Below are positions 1 through 9,333 of a stretch of 64,000 nucleotides of DNA, piece by piece. The translations under genes were made by a program, and so were the position numbers. The stretch comes from Sphingomonas pokkalii. Lineage in GTDB: Bacteria; Pseudomonadota; Alphaproteobacteria; Sphingomonadales; Sphingomonadaceae. Below the pieces are notes generated by a model, which had not been told where the DNA came from, did no database searches, and saw only the letters and a program-made list of their open reading frames with translations. The stretch is from assembly GCF_003096275.1 (NCBI RefSeq), contig NZ_QENQ01000001.1:3556009-3620008 (forward strand), written 5' to 3'. How positions within the stretch are numbered: the first letter of the stretch is position 1; every line of letters begins with the position of its first letter.

Positions 1-150
1 GACATGATCCATGAAGCGGCCGTCGCGGCGCATGCCTTGCGGCCCGATATTCCGTTGGTCACGCTGCCTGGCGGTGGCATCGACATTGTCGACCAGGCGC
101 CGCAGGCCTGGGCGGACGCGATCGCCGATTTCGTCGCGACGCTGCCCTGA
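1..150 (+). CDS. C-terminal fragment, possible alpha/beta hydrolase
   Basis: The window opens inside a plus-strand gene whose last 49 codons are visible, ending with TGA at 148-150. The peptide has a strand-like segment (IPLVTLPGG) followed by a helix ending in ADFVATLP. That layout resembles the last strand and helix of alpha/beta hydrolases, but the usual catalytic His after the glycines is not seen; GGGID occupies that place. The assignment is therefore weak, and the rest of the gene lies outside the window. The following gene starts about 75 bp downstream on the same strand. Confidence 0.45.
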   Translation, partial: DMIHEAAVAAHALRPDIPLVTLPGGGIDIVDQAPQAWADAIADFVATLP

Positions 151-225
151 TCGACGGCCTGGTCGCAGGCGATGACGATGCCGACACCGATCGTCCCCGT
201 GTCGACCGCCAGCGGAGGAATGCCC

Positions 226-894
226 ATGCCCACATCGCTCCGTTCCGGCACGATCGCGTATCGCGGCGCCGATGGCGTGGAGACGGGGCGCGAGCGGTTC
301 GAGCTGATCGCGCATCCAGGCGGCCACATCCTGCGTGCGATGTGCGAGATCGATGCACCGGCGCTGGTGCGGGATGTGACCCTGGCGATGGATGCCGCAT
401 GGCGCCCGCTGGATGGCTTTTGTCGCATCCATCTCGCCGGCCGATGCGCGGCGGCGCAATGGTTCGACGTGGAAGACGGCATGGTCCGCGTCGCGGGCAG
501 GCTGGAGGGGCGGTCGGTGCCCGAGCAGCGTATCGCCACCACCGGCCGGCTGCCCTATCTCGGGCTCCACCCGCTGCAGGGCGACGCGCTGATCACCATG
601 CTGCGCGGCACCGACCAGCCGGGCCGGTTCCTGCCGATCGCCGCCGTCACCAACTCGGTCTCGCCCAATGGCGACGAGGCGCTGGGTACCCAGGCGATGA
701 CGATCGACGTCGCCTTTGTGGGCGAGACGCAGGTGACGGTCACCGCCGGCAGCTTCCCGGCGCGCCGCTATGCCCTGCGCTGGCGCGCCGACTGGCCGCC
801 GGCAGACCTGTGGGTGCGGGCCGACGGGGTTTTCCTGCGCATGCACTGGGCCTGGATCGAGGAATGGTACGAACTGGCCGCGATCCATGGCTGA
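226..894 (+). CDS. Conserved hypothetical protein, about 222 aa
   Basis: I do not recognise this protein. It has no signal peptide or membrane segment and is rich in Trp and short beta-like segments, suggesting a beta-sandwich or lipocalin-like fold (inference). The frame is open from an ATG at 172, but a GGAGG at 214-218 sits 7 bases before the ATG at 226, so 226 is preferred over 172 and 220. Its last 8 bp overlap the start of the VOC-fold gene, so the two are probably co-translated. Convergent with it is an operon carrying an FAD-linked oxidase and a methyltransferase, which suggests a shared small-molecule pathway, but no substrate can be named. Confidence 0.6.
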   Translation: MPTSLRSGTIAYRGADGVETGRERFELIAHPGGHILRAMCEIDAPALVRDVTLAMDAAWRPLDGFCRIHLAGRCAAAQWFDVEDGMVRVAGRLEGRSVPEQRIATTGRLPYLGLHPLQGDALITMLRGTDQPGRFLPIAAVTNSVSPNGDEALGTQAMTIDVAFVGETQVTVTAGSFPARRYALRWRADWPPADLWVRADGVFLRMHWAWIEEWYELAAIHG

Positions 895-1393
895 ACCGGC
901 TGTATCCTCGCTGATTCGCGCCACGATCTTCGTGCGCGACCTGGAGCGTGCCGCGCATTTCTATGCCACGCTCGGCTATACCCAGATATATTGGGAAGGG
1001 GTGCTGGACGACTCGTCCGCCTCGACCATCCTCGGCTTTGCCGGGCATGGGCCGCTGGCGGTACGGATCGTCAAGCGCGGCGGGCCGAATTTCGGGATGA
1101 TCGGCCTGTTCCGGATCGATCCGGCGCTGGCTCCCGAGGCGCCCCCCTTGCGCACGGGCCCCGCCCAGATCGGCGAGGTCGCGCTGGTCTTCTATGTCCG
1201 CGACATCCGCGCAACGCTGGCGGCCCTGCGCGCGGCGGGGGCGAGCTGGTCGCCGGAGCCCGAGCTGTTCCGCATGGCCCATCGCGCGCAGCTGGAAGTA
1301 TGTCTGCGCGATGTCGATGGTATCCTGCTCAACCTGGTCGAAACCGACCCGGCCGAGCAGGAACGGTCCACGCCCGAAGGCGTCGCGCTTTAA
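887..1393 (+). CDS. VOC-family (glyoxalase/dioxygenase-fold) protein
   Basis: This 168-aa protein starts IRATIFVRDLERAAHFYATL, the typical opening of vicinal-oxygen-chelate proteins, in which paired beta-alpha-beta-beta-beta units form a metal site. A second unit begins near FYVRDIRATLAALRAAG. Family members include glyoxalase I, ring-cleavage dioxygenases and resistance proteins; the sequence does not decide between them. The start is the ATG at 887, inside the last 8 bp of the upstream gene, so the N-terminus matches the family and coupling is likely. The 3' end overlaps the convergent FAD-linked oxidase gene by 4 bp, leaving no room for a terminator. Confidence 0.75.
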   Translation: MAEPAVSSLIRATIFVRDLERAAHFYATLGYTQIYWEGVLDDSSASTILGFAGHGPLAVRIVKRGGPNFGMIGLFRIDPALAPEAPPLRTGPAQIGEVALVFYVRDIRATLAALRAAGASWSPEPELFRMAHRAQLEVCLRDVDGILLNLVETDPAEQERSTPEGVAL

Positions 1394-2964
1394 AGCCCCA
1401 GATTGCCGGGCGAGAGCAGCCCGCCCGGGTCCAGCGCCGCCTTCAGCGCCCGGACCAACGCCAGCGGCTCCGCCTGCAACCGGCTGGCATAGGGATAGGC
1501 CTTGCCCAGCTGGAAGTTGGTGGCGCCATGTTCCACGAACAGTGCGATGATGTCCGCCTTCAGCTGGTGGACATAGGCGCGCGCTTCCGGGTTGGGCGGG
1601 TAGACCGGCAGGCTGTTGAGATAGTCCGCCGGCACCGCCGCCCGGTGGTACTCGGTGATCGCATCCGGCCAGTACATCGCGATTTCGTACAGGAACCCGC
1701 CCGACCCGACGGTGGCGAACATTCCGCCCAGCCAGATGCCGAGACGTTCCATCTCGGCCGCGCGGTCCGCCAGCATCGCGCGATAGGCCCGCTCGAACGC
1801 CGCCACGTTGCGGTTGGGCAGGATACCGTGGAGCGGCACCCAGCGCTCGCCCGCCGGCCCAAGCGTGTTGAACAGCGGCGCGAACGGCATGCCGCGCACG
1901 ACCGCCGGCACCGTGGCGGGAATCTCCCGCCCCAGGCCCAAGACGAGGGTGCGGATGCGGTGCAGCCGCGCCTTCACCTCGGCATCGTCGAACCCTTCGA
2001 CGATGTAATGCACCATGAACGCCGAAGCGCCGATCGCCCGCCGGGCCGAGGTGGCGGCACGCACAAGCTGCCTGGCCCCAGCGACCAGCGATGGGGAGCT
2101 TCGCAGGATCGACAGCGCCAAGTCCAGCGTCGCACCGGCCCGATCCTGTCGCGCGATCTGGCCCTGCGACAGGGCGCCATCGAGCGAGAAATGAGTGTCC
2201 TCGATCCGCTCGATCGCCACGCGGCGCATCGCTTCGTGCATCGTGGCCAGATCGGCGAAGGCGAAGGAGATCGGTCGATGCGCCAGGCGGCGGCGGATCA
2301 CCGGCAGCGTCACCCGCGCCTTGATCCCCAGCGTCCCGCAATCGCCGCTGAACAGCCCGGTGAGGTCCGGTCCGAAATGGCGGGTGAACGGGACGGCGCC
2401 CGCCGCAGCCGCCCCCGTCGAGAGCAGCGATCCGTCGGCGGTCACCACGTCATAGGACAGGACCGACTCGGCCGAGATCCCATAGGCGCCGGAGCCGTGG
2501 CTGATCGTGTTCTGTGACATCGATCCGCCCACCGTCGCCGCCAGCCCGGAAAACGGCCCCCAGAACGGCGTGCGCAGATCCTGTTCGGCCAGGGCGTCGC
2601 GCAGCGCGGCCCAGGTGACCCCGGCCTCCACCGTGACATGGCCATTTTCCGCGTCGATCCGCACGATCCGATCGAGCCGCGCCAGATCCAGCAGGAGCAT
2701 GCCGGGCGCGAACGGGATATAGCCGTCGGTGTAGGACGCGCCGCCCCCGCGCAGCGACAGACGGGTGCCTGCCCCGGCGGCCGCGCGCACGACCGCCTGC
2801 AATTCCTCGACGCTGCCCGGCCGGACCACCGCCAGCGGCAGTTCTGCCCGGCGATAGACGTCGGTTGCGAGCGCGAGCATCGCATCGCCGGTAAGCACCT
2901 GCGCCGGGCCGATGATCGCCTCGATCGCGGCGAGCACTTCCGGTCGCTCCAGCACGGCGGTCAT
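1390..2964 (-). CDS. FAD-binding oxidoreductase, FAD-linked oxidase (VAO/PCMH) family
   Basis: This 524-aa protein has the two-domain plan of FAD-linked oxidases. Residues about 35-215 form the FAD-binding PCMH domain (LPLAVVRPGSVEELQAVVR, then LSLRGGGASYTDGY and GGSMSQNTISHGSGAYG). The rest is the substrate-binding domain, ending DPGGLLSPGNLGL as in glycolate and D-lactate dehydrogenases and 4-cresol dehydrogenase relatives. No signal peptide is seen, so it is probably cytoplasmic. The substrate is unknown; phenolic or hydroxy-acid oxidation is typical. Its ATG overlaps the stop of the 120-aa gene (ATGA), and it is the last gene of a three-gene operon with a methyltransferase. The 3' ends of this gene and the VOC gene overlap by 4 bp. 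Confidence 0.85.
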   Translation of the reverse strand: MTAVLERPEVLAAIEAIIGPAQVLTGDAMLALATDVYRRAELPLAVVRPGSVEELQAVVRAAAGAGTRLSLRGGGASYTDGYIPFAPGMLLLDLARLDRIVRIDAENGHVTVEAGVTWAALRDALAEQDLRTPFWGPFSGLAATVGGSMSQNTISHGSGAYGISAESVLSYDVVTADGSLLSTGAAAAGAVPFTRHFGPDLTGLFSGDCGTLGIKARVTLPVIRRRLAHRPISFAFADLATMHEAMRRVAIERIEDTHFSLDGALSQGQIARQDRAGATLDLALSILRSSPSLVAGARQLVRAATSARRAIGASAFMVHYIVEGFDDAEVKARLHRIRTLVLGLGREIPATVPAVVRGMPFAPLFNTLGPAGERWVPLHGILPNRNVAAFERAYRAMLADRAAEMERLGIWLGGMFATVGSGGFLYEIAMYWPDAITEYHRAAVPADYLNSLPVYPPNPEARAYVHQLKADIIALFVEHGATNFQLGKAYPYASRLQAEPLALVRALKAALDPGGLLSPGNLGL

Positions 2965-3323
2965 CCGAGCGCGATCTCGTCGATCGTGCGGATGTAGGAG
3001 TCGCTGGTTTCCTGCGCCGCCAGTTCGTGCGCTTCCTTGCGCATCAGGTAGAAAAGACGATCGAGCAGCGCCTGGCGCCGCGCCTCGCGCTCCTCGAGCG
3101 CCGCCTGGTCGAGTTCGATCGCGGCCATGCCGGCCTTCAGGTCGATGCCCTGACCGGCGGCGACGCGCTGCATCAGGTCGATATCGTCGGCCAGCACCGA
3201 AACCTCGCTGGCCAGTACCATCACCATCGACATCACCTGGTCCATTCCGGGCGTGTCGTAAAAGCCGGGGCGCTTGCCGCGGGCGTCGCGGCGCATCTTG
3301 CTCGTGTCGGTCATGCTGCTCAC
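2961..3323 (-). CDS. Hypothetical 120-aa helical protein
   Basis: I do not recognise this protein. It is mostly helical and charged: a Met-rich helix around DQVMSMVMVLASEVSVLADDIDLMQ, written here only as a region (residues about 28-52), and a predicted coiled coil with Glu/Arg repeats at about 70-95. There is no signal peptide. The chosen start is GTG at 3323, which overlaps the stop of the upstream methyltransferase (GTGA); an internal ATG at 3314 is possible. Its own stop overlaps the oxidase start. Sandwiched and coupled on both sides, it is likely a partner or small subunit of the methyltransferase or oxidase (inference). Confidence 0.65.
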   Translation of the reverse strand: MSSMTDTSKMRRDARGKRPGFYDTPGMDQVMSMVMVLASEVSVLADDIDLMQRVAAGQGIDLKAGMAAIELDQAALEEREARRQALLDRLFYLMRKEAHELAAQETSDSYIRTIDEIALG

Positions 3324-4534
3324 TTGTCCTTCTGTGCGATCAGCACTTCCCAGCCGCCGCCGGGGGCGAATTCGCCTGCGGTGAATTCGCGATCCGCGAC
3401 GCTGTCGGCGGCATCCTGGCTGTATCCCGCCGCTGCGGCCGCGGCGAATTCCAGTACCGCCATCGGGGCGGTGTCGAAGCGGATGCTGTCCGCCGGGAAG
3501 CCCGCCGCCCTGGCCAGCGCCACCTGATCCAGCTCGCGCATCGCGCCCCAGAAAGGCTCGTTGTTATAATAGGTCTCGTTGTCCAGGATGAACTGGGTGA
3601 ACGGGTCCATCAGGTCGAAGGGCGGCAGGTCGGCGTGGATCATGTAACCGCCAGGCGCGAGCAGCCGGTGGCATTCGGCGAAGATCTTCGGCATCGCCTT
3701 GCCGGATGTTTCGTGCAGCAGGATGTGGCTGACGATCAGGTCGAAGCTGCCATCCTCGAAATCGGTGCGCTCCGCGTTCATCTGCGCGAAGTTGACGTCC
3801 AGGCCGAACGCGCCGGCGCGGGCATGGGCGTAGCGGATCTGCGGCGCAGCGACGTCGACGCCCCACACCTCCGCCTCCGGGAAGAGTTCCTTGTACGGCA
3901 GGGTGGAATGGCCGACGGTGCAGCCCAGATCGAGGATGCGCCTGGGCGAAAACCCGTCCAGCCGCCGCTTGATATAGTTGCAGACGGACCGGCCCATGTC
4001 GTCGTTGTTCGGCCCGGTATAGCCCATCGCATAGAGGAAGACGCCGCGATCATAGAGCGCGCCCAAGGTCACGTCCTGCTCCCCCGGCGCGCCGGCATAG
4101 CCGCCCGGCATGCAGTGAATGTCGAGCGCGCTGACATAGCGGGGCACGTCAAACCTATCCGGCACCACCAGCTTGCCCGCGTTCGCCGCCGATGCCGTCG
4201 CCGCTTCGGCACGAAGCGTGTCGGCATCGCCGTCGATGCTGTCGATCACGCTGTCCCAGAGCAGTTCCTGGCTGATCCGGTTGACCGCGGCATAATGCTG
4301 GAAATAGGGGTCCGGCACCATTGCCTTGCGGATATCGTGGCGATCGGCGGGGGCGCGGCCGGTTTCCTTTTCGAAACGCCGGGCGGCGCGGCCGCGATAG
4401 ACCGGCTGCAGCCCGGGCAGCAGCCCCTGCTGGATATATTGCTTCAGGCTTTTGGCGAATTCCTGGCGCGCCGCTTGCTGCGGCGTCGCCTTGGGGAGCA
4501 CCGCGTGCGGCGCCTGTTGAAACGTGTTGAGCAT
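3320..4534 (-). CDS. Class I SAM-dependent methyltransferase
   Basis: This 404-aa protein carries a Rossmann-fold methyltransferase domain in its second half: motif I ILDLGCTVGHS near residue 200, then VWGVDVAAPQIRYA (motif II) and FDLIVSHILLHE (motif IV region). The first roughly 190 residues are an unassigned helical extension with a DIHCMPGGY segment. It probably methylates a small molecule, but the acceptor cannot be read from sequence. The frame stays open far upstream to 5956; the start is set at the ATG at 4534 because GGGAGG lies just upstream on the minus strand and the upstream part overlaps a real esterase gene. It leads the coupled operon with the 120-aa protein and FAD-linked oxidase. 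Confidence 0.85.
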   Translation of the reverse strand: MLNTFQQAPHAVLPKATPQQAARQEFAKSLKQYIQQGLLPGLQPVYRGRAARRFEKETGRAPADRHDIRKAMVPDPYFQHYAAVNRISQELLWDSVIDSIDGDADTLRAEAATASAANAGKLVVPDRFDVPRYVSALDIHCMPGGYAGAPGEQDVTLGALYDRGVFLYAMGYTGPNNDDMGRSVCNYIKRRLDGFSPRRILDLGCTVGHSTLPYKELFPEAEVWGVDVAAPQIRYAHARAGAFGLDVNFAQMNAERTDFEDGSFDLIVSHILLHETSGKAMPKIFAECHRLLAPGGYMIHADLPPFDLMDPFTQFILDNETYYNNEPFWGAMRELDQVALARAAGFPADSIRFDTAPMAVLEFAAAAAAGYSQDAADSVADREFTAGEFAPGGGWEVLIAQKDK

Positions 4535-4807
4535 CAAGGCCTCCCTCGGCTGCCCCATCCGCGACCTGCCGGAGCGCCTGCTTGCGTGCAGCTTAGGTAG
4601 CTCTCTCGCCCCTGCCAATGCAGCAGCCGCACGTCGCCTGTTCGACTGGCGGATAGGACAGTCGCCAGGCGCCACCGCGGGGCGCATCCGGGCCCGGTTC
4701 GGCCGGCCCGTTTGGTCACTGTGCGGACAATTGTTTCGGCTGCCGATGCAATCGCCCGCCGGTTCCATCCTAATCCCGCATAACAACATGGCTTGAGGGG
4801 AAGACGA

Positions 4808-5989
4808 ATGATGCGGCCCGGTCTGATAGCGACGGCGCTTTCGACGTGTATGCTCGCCACGGCTGCCACCGCGCAGGAAGCGCCGCGCGCGTGCGAAAAG
4901 CCGAATTTCATGAATCCGCTCATGTATCAGCCGGTCGAGCAACTCCCCGATTCCCGGCTGCGCTTCCGTCTTTGTGCACCGGACGCCTCCGATCCCCGTG
5001 TCGTCAGTACCGATATCGAGGCCATTCCGTCGGGCTTTGACGGCAAGCCGGCCGGACTGGAAATGACGCGCGACTCGCTGGGCTATTGGTCCGCAACGAC
5101 CCCGGTGCCGGTGCCGGCGGGCACCTATGCCTATGGCTATCGCATCGGCGGCATGACCCTTGCCGATCCCCAGGCCGACCGGTTCTCGATGAACTATCGC
5201 GGCGTGTCGTCTGTGGTCGAGGTGCAGGGGCCGCAGGGCGCGTTCCAGCGCTTTGATGCCGCGGTGCCGCACGGAGCGGTTGCCACGATCGAATACCGGT
5301 CCGGATCGCTGGGCGAAGTGCGCCGCGCGCATGTCTATACGCCGCCGGGGTATGAAAGGAACGGTACGCGTCGCTATCCGGTGCTCTATCTCGTGCACGG
5401 CGCCGGGGACAGCGACGACAGCTGGACGTCGCGGGGGCACGCCAATTACATCCTCGATAATCTGATCGCCGCCGGGAAGGCGGTGCCGATGATCGTGGTG
5501 ATGCCGGCCGGCCACACCACGTTCAAGCCGGGCAGCGACCTGTTCATGAACAAGGATTTCGGCGACGACCTGCTCAAGGACCTCGTGCCGTTGATCGATC
5601 GCGACTATCGCAGCATCGCCGATCCGGCCCACCGCGCGATGGCCGGGCTGTCGATGGGCGGGGCCCATACGCTCGCCTGGGGACTGCCCAACACCAAGAC
5701 GTTCGGGCCGATCGGCGTGTTCAGCATGGGCTTTTACCAGCCGGGCCAGGAAGAGCGCTTTGTCGCCGCCAATGATGTCAAGCTGCGCGAGCGGGCCAAG
5801 GCGGGGACGCCGGTCTATTTCGCGATGGGCAAGACCGATTTCCTGCACGCGGCGGTGGCGCCGACGCGGGCGATGCTGGACCGCTACGGCATCCAGTATC
5901 GCTATGTCGAAAGCGAGGGTGGCCACACCTGGACGAATTGGCGCGATTATCTGCACGATTTTGCGCAGGGTATTTTCAAGACGAAGTAG
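4808..5989 (+). CDS. Secreted esterase, CE1/enterochelin-esterase-like
   Basis: This 393-aa protein has a signal peptide (cleavage likely after ATAAT-AQ, near residue 21). Next is an N-terminal E-set/CBM48-like domain (about 40-130), typical of XynZ- or Fes-type esterases. The alpha/beta hydrolase domain has oxyanion and strand segments YPVLYLVHGAGDSDDSW, a nucleophile elbow GLSMGG with Ser282, and a C-terminal EGGHTW carrying the catalytic His. Such enzymes cut feruloyl, acetyl or related esters from plant polymers, or siderophore esters. Translation starts at ATG 4808 after GAGGGGAAG; a TTG at 4793 is less likely. A TonB receptor follows 222 bp downstream, so the esterase may prepare or process the imported ligand. 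Confidence 0.85.
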   Translation: MMRPGLIATALSTCMLATAATAQEAPRACEKPNFMNPLMYQPVEQLPDSRLRFRLCAPDASDPRVVSTDIEAIPSGFDGKPAGLEMTRDSLGYWSATTPVPVPAGTYAYGYRIGGMTLADPQADRFSMNYRGVSSVVEVQGPQGAFQRFDAAVPHGAVATIEYRSGSLGEVRRAHVYTPPGYERNGTRRYPVLYLVHGAGDSDDSWTSRGHANYILDNLIAAGKAVPMIVVMPAGHTTFKPGSDLFMNKDFGDDLLKDLVPLIDRDYRSIADPAHRAMAGLSMGGAHTLAWGLPNTKTFGPIGVFSMGFYQPGQEERFVAANDVKLRERAKAGTPVYFAMGKTDFLHAAVAPTRAMLDRYGIQYRYVESEGGHTWTNWRDYLHDFAQGIFKTK

Positions 5990-6211
5990 AGTAATTTTTA
6001 TTATAAAAACTGGTGGTCTTCGCCTATGGCGCGGGCCTCCATGTGCTTTTCTGAAAAGATATACGTAATTTCAGAAGGAATATTCGCCTGACGGATAGCT
6101 TTTATTAAGAGATTATGTCGCGAGTCAGTCTTTGATTATCCATGGCCTGCGCTTGGAGTGCGGCGCACGATCTGCACCGGCGGCCATCACAAAATCAGGG
6201 ACGGGGGCTTC

Positions 6212-8647
6212 ATGAAGAATTTGGCATCTATGGCAGCGATCGCGACGATTCTTGCGATCGGTCAGCCCGTGACGGCATTTGCGCAGGACACGCACGAAGA
6301 ACCCAAGGCGGAACACGCCGAGAAGGAAGGCGTCATCGTCGTCACCGCGCGCAAGCGGGAGGAAGATATCCTCAAGACGCCGGTGACCGTGACCGCGCTT
6401 ACGGCGGACCAGATCGAGAAGCGCTCGATCGTCTCGATCACCGATGTTGCCGCCAATACGCCGGGCTTCAACGTCAATAACAATTCCTCCGGCCGCGCCG
6501 ATCGCACGATCCAGGGCGTCATCATCCGCGGCTTCACGCCGTCGACGGTGGTAGCGACGACGACATCGACCTTTATCGACGGCGTGCCGGTTTCCTCCCC
6601 CAGCGCGCTGAACAGCGTGGGCGCGGCCGAGCGGATCGAAGTGCTGCGCGGGCCGCAAAGCGCCTATTTCGGCCGCAACACCTTTGCCGGCGCGATCAAC
6701 GTGGTGAACAAGGTGCCGACCGGCAATTGGGGCGGGGCCATCACCACCATGGCGGGCAGCCGTTCGAACTATCGTCTCCGCGCCGAGCTGGAAGGGCCGA
6801 TCGCCGGGGAGGCACTCACCTTCCGCGCGACCTTCGATCGCTTCGGCAAGGATGGTTCCTGGGTCGCCAAGGATGGTGGCACGCTGGGCGATCAGAAGAG
6901 CACCTCGGGGTCGCTGCTGATCGCCGCCAAGCCGGCATCGTGGCTGAAGGCGAAGGTCTATGCGGCCTATTCCAAGGATCAAGACGGCATTTCAGCCAGC
7001 ACGCGCATTTCCGCGATCGACGTGCGGGATGCGGCGGGCAACCTCATCTACAAGGGCCAGTCCAATTGTACGCTGAGCGGCTTCAGCGCAACCGGCGCCC
7101 CGGTGCAGAACCCGTTCATCTGCGGCACGCTGCCGTCGCTGGCCAACCAGCCGTCTACCAACCGCCTGCCGGATGGCGTGATCAACAAGTTCCTGTCCAG
7201 CCCGATCGGCCGCGTGCTCGATCCGTCCGAGGGCGTGCAGGGCTATGGCATGGTGCGCCGCTATTTCCACCTGCACGGCACCCTCGATATCGACCTGACG
7301 CCCGATCTGACCGCCACGGTGCTGGCCGGCTATAACAACGAGAATTGGAGCCAGTTCTCCGACCTCGACACCTACGACACCAGCGCGCTGGCCAATCCTT
7401 TCGGCGGCCCGGGTTCGCGGCCCTATTTCGACTTTCCCTATCTCGGCGAACGGATCTCGAAGGACTATTCGGTCGAAGGCCGCCTGTCCTATGATTCCGG
7501 GCCGTTCCGCGGCGTGGCTGGCGTCAGCTTGCTCGATGGCCGCAACCGCGGCTCGATCGGCGGCGGCAATGGCGGGCTAGGCACGACGGTCTTCGCCGCC
7601 GGCGGCGGCACCGATCGGGCAAAGACGCTCGGCTTCTTCTTCGGCGCCACCTACGACCTCACCAGCGCGCTGTCGGTCAGCGTAGAGGGCCGGTACCAGA
7701 TCGACCATTCCTATGCCTATAATCCGCGCGCTGGTGCGCCGGTGCCGTCGGGGCTGGGCCCGTTGCTGGTGGATTCGACCTACCGCAACTTCCTGCCGCG
7801 CGTGATCGTCAATTACGACGTCACGCCGAACACGATGCTCTACGCGTCGGTGGCGAAGGGCGTGAACCCCGGCGCGTTCAGCACCGGCCTGATCACGGCG
7901 ACCCCAGAGGTGCAGGCGCTGGCGCTTGCAGCGGGCGTGACGTTGCGCGTGGCGCCGGAAAAGGTGACCAACTACGAAGCGGGCATCAAGGGGCGGGCGT
8001 TCGACAATACGCTCACCTATTCGCTTGCGGGCTATTATTCGCCGTGGCGGAACCAGATCAACTCGATCGTCGTCGTCGTGGGCGGTGCGGGCGCCTTCTT
8101 CTATGGCAGCGCCAATACCGGGTCGGTCGATCTGTACGGCGTCGAGGCCCAGACATCATGGCGGGCCAGCGACCTGGTGACATTCGAACTGGGCGGTGCC
8201 GTCAATCTGAGCCACATCAACGCCTTCACCAACCGTTCGCTGACGACGCTGTCTGGCATCACCGACTATACCGGCAAGGAACAGCCGAACAGTTCGAAAT
8301 ATTCGGCGGTGGGTGCGATCCAGCTGGGTGGCAATGTCCGCGGGATGGACGATACCACCTGGTTCGGTCGGCTTGACTGGAACTACAAGTCCGGGGTCTG
8401 GTCCAACCAGGCAAATATCGTCCGCACGCCCGATCGGCACGTGTTCAACGCGCGGGCCGGGATCACCCGGGGGATCGTCTCGGTGGAAGCGTTCGTCACC
8501 AATCTGCTGAACAACAAGAAATATGTCAGCGTATACGACAACTTCATGTTCACGCCGATGTTCGAATATACCAACAACTATTCGGCGCTGCTCGTCGGCC
8601 TGCCCGAACTGCGGACCGGCGGCGTGCAGGTTCGCGTGAAGTTCTGA
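6212..8647 (+). CDS. TonB-dependent outer-membrane receptor
   Basis: This 811-aa receptor has a signal peptide (about residues 1-25, ending AFAQ), a TonB-box region (VIVVTARKREEDILKTPV), a plug domain including RIEVLRGPQSAYFGRNTFAGAI, and a C-terminal 22-strand barrel ending in VRVKF with the terminal Phe needed for BAM assembly. It imports an unidentified ligand across the outer membrane using TonB energy. ATG 6212 is used, preceded by a G-rich stretch; the frame extends to 6158 but the signal peptide begins at 6212. The 222-bp upstream gap is AT-rich. An 11-bp-stem hairpin lies just after the stop. The neighbouring esterase suggests an ester or plant-derived ligand (inference). Confidence 0.93.
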   Translation: MKNLASMAAIATILAIGQPVTAFAQDTHEEPKAEHAEKEGVIVVTARKREEDILKTPVTVTALTADQIEKRSIVSITDVAANTPGFNVNNNSSGRADRTIQGVIIRGFTPSTVVATTTSTFIDGVPVSSPSALNSVGAAERIEVLRGPQSAYFGRNTFAGAINVVNKVPTGNWGGAITTMAGSRSNYRLRAELEGPIAGEALTFRATFDRFGKDGSWVAKDGGTLGDQKSTSGSLLIAAKPASWLKAKVYAAYSKDQDGISASTRISAIDVRDAAGNLIYKGQSNCTLSGFSATGAPVQNPFICGTLPSLANQPSTNRLPDGVINKFLSSPIGRVLDPSEGVQGYGMVRRYFHLHGTLDIDLTPDLTATVLAGYNNENWSQFSDLDTYDTSALANPFGGPGSRPYFDFPYLGERISKDYSVEGRLSYDSGPFRGVAGVSLLDGRNRGSIGGGNGGLGTTVFAAGGGTDRAKTLGFFFGATYDLTSALSVSVEGRYQIDHSYAYNPRAGAPVPSGLGPLLVDSTYRNFLPRVIVNYDVTPNTMLYASVAKGVNPGAFSTGLITATPEVQALALAAGVTLRVAPEKVTNYEAGIKGRAFDNTLTYSLAGYYSPWRNQINSIVVVVGGAGAFFYGSANTGSVDLYGVEAQTSWRASDLVTFELGGAVNLSHINAFTNRSLTTLSGITDYTGKEQPNSSKYSAVGAIQLGGNVRGMDDTTWFGRLDWNYKSGVWSNQANIVRTPDRHVFNARAGITRGIVSVEAFVTNLLNNKKYVSVYDNFMFTPMFEYTNNYSALLVGLPELRTGGVQVRVKF

Positions 8648-8656
8648 CACCGACCC

Positions 8657-8682
8657 CCAGGGGCCGGGCGTCCGGCCCCTGG
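8657..8682 (+). terminator. Terminator-like hairpin after TonB receptor
   Basis: Perfect 11-bp inverted repeat (CCAGGGGCCGG at 8657-8667 with its complement at 8672-8682) around a GCGT loop, starting 9 bases after the receptor stop. There is no T-run, so it may stabilise the 3' end rather than act as a strong intrinsic terminator. Confidence 0.5.
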
Positions 8683-8809
8683 AACGTCCCTGTACGGCAG
8701 GGGCAACTCGCCCTTTTGATGGCACGCTGCCTGCCGGTCCGTCTTTCGAAGAATATTCCGGCCTATGGCAGCCTTTAGGGCGGCGTGGGCGAGATTGACG
8801 AGAAGCGGG

Positions 8810-9081
8810 CTGGCTCGACCTGCCAAGCCTTGCAGAAGCGCCATCCGGCGGACCACCTTCCAGTCCACCGTACCGCCCGCCCCATGAACGACCGTGCCGA
8901 CCGACTTGGTTGCGGAGGCATAGAGCAGATCGGTCCCCACTGCGGTCGCGGGGGGGAAGCCGAACGCCAGCACCAGCAGCGGCGTCATCAGCGATCCGCC
9001 GCCGACACCGGTCACACCGACGAGAAGGCCGACTAGCACGCCGGCGATCGAGTACAAGGGATTGATATCCGCCAGGATCAT
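8810..9081 (-). pseudogene. Truncated TSUP (TauE/SafE-type) transporter
   Basis: On the minus strand from ATG 9081, the translation begins MILADINPLYSIAGVLVGLL and continues VGVTGVGGGSLMTPLLVLAF, then FPPATAVGTDLLYASATKSVG. This is the N-terminal half of a TSUP (sulfite/sulfonate exporter, TauE/SafE) permease. After about 90 residues (near 8810) the similarity stops, and the frame runs on as unrelated Arg/Pro-rich sequence into the end of the TonB receptor gene. A full permease has about 250 residues and 7-8 helices, so this is a 3'-deleted remnant. A serine acetyltransferase gene lies divergently next to it, consistent with a former sulfur-assimilation pair. Confidence 0.75.
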
Positions 9082-9333
9082 AGGGCCTCGCAATCGGATT
9101 GCCGGGAGCAAACGACACCGGCAATCGGATGCGGACCGGCGGATCACAGGCCGTGGCCGCCATGGTGATAGGGGCGTGCACCCGGTGAGGGGGAGCAACT
9201 TCGCCTTTCACGCGGCGTAGCTCTTATCGCTTCCATACCGAACCGGTGGGAATATCGTGTCGGCCATGACAGTGCATTGCGGTTTTACGGAAGCGGCCCC
9301 CGGCATCCACCGGGGCGGGTCGGTCTCGGCTCG

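Noticed and set aside
1870..1885. GAAC-N8-GAAC resembling a LexA box
   Set aside because: The spacing is 8 rather than 7 and it lies inside the FAD-linked oxidase coding sequence.
3320..5956. An 878-codon minus-strand frame over the esterase gene
   Set aside because: Only the 404 codons after ATG 4534 look like a protein; the rest is antisense to a clear signal-peptide esterase.
8578..9198. A 206-codon minus-strand frame taken as a full gene
   Set aside because: Only about 90 codons resemble a TSUP permease; the rest is random and runs into the TonB receptor gene.
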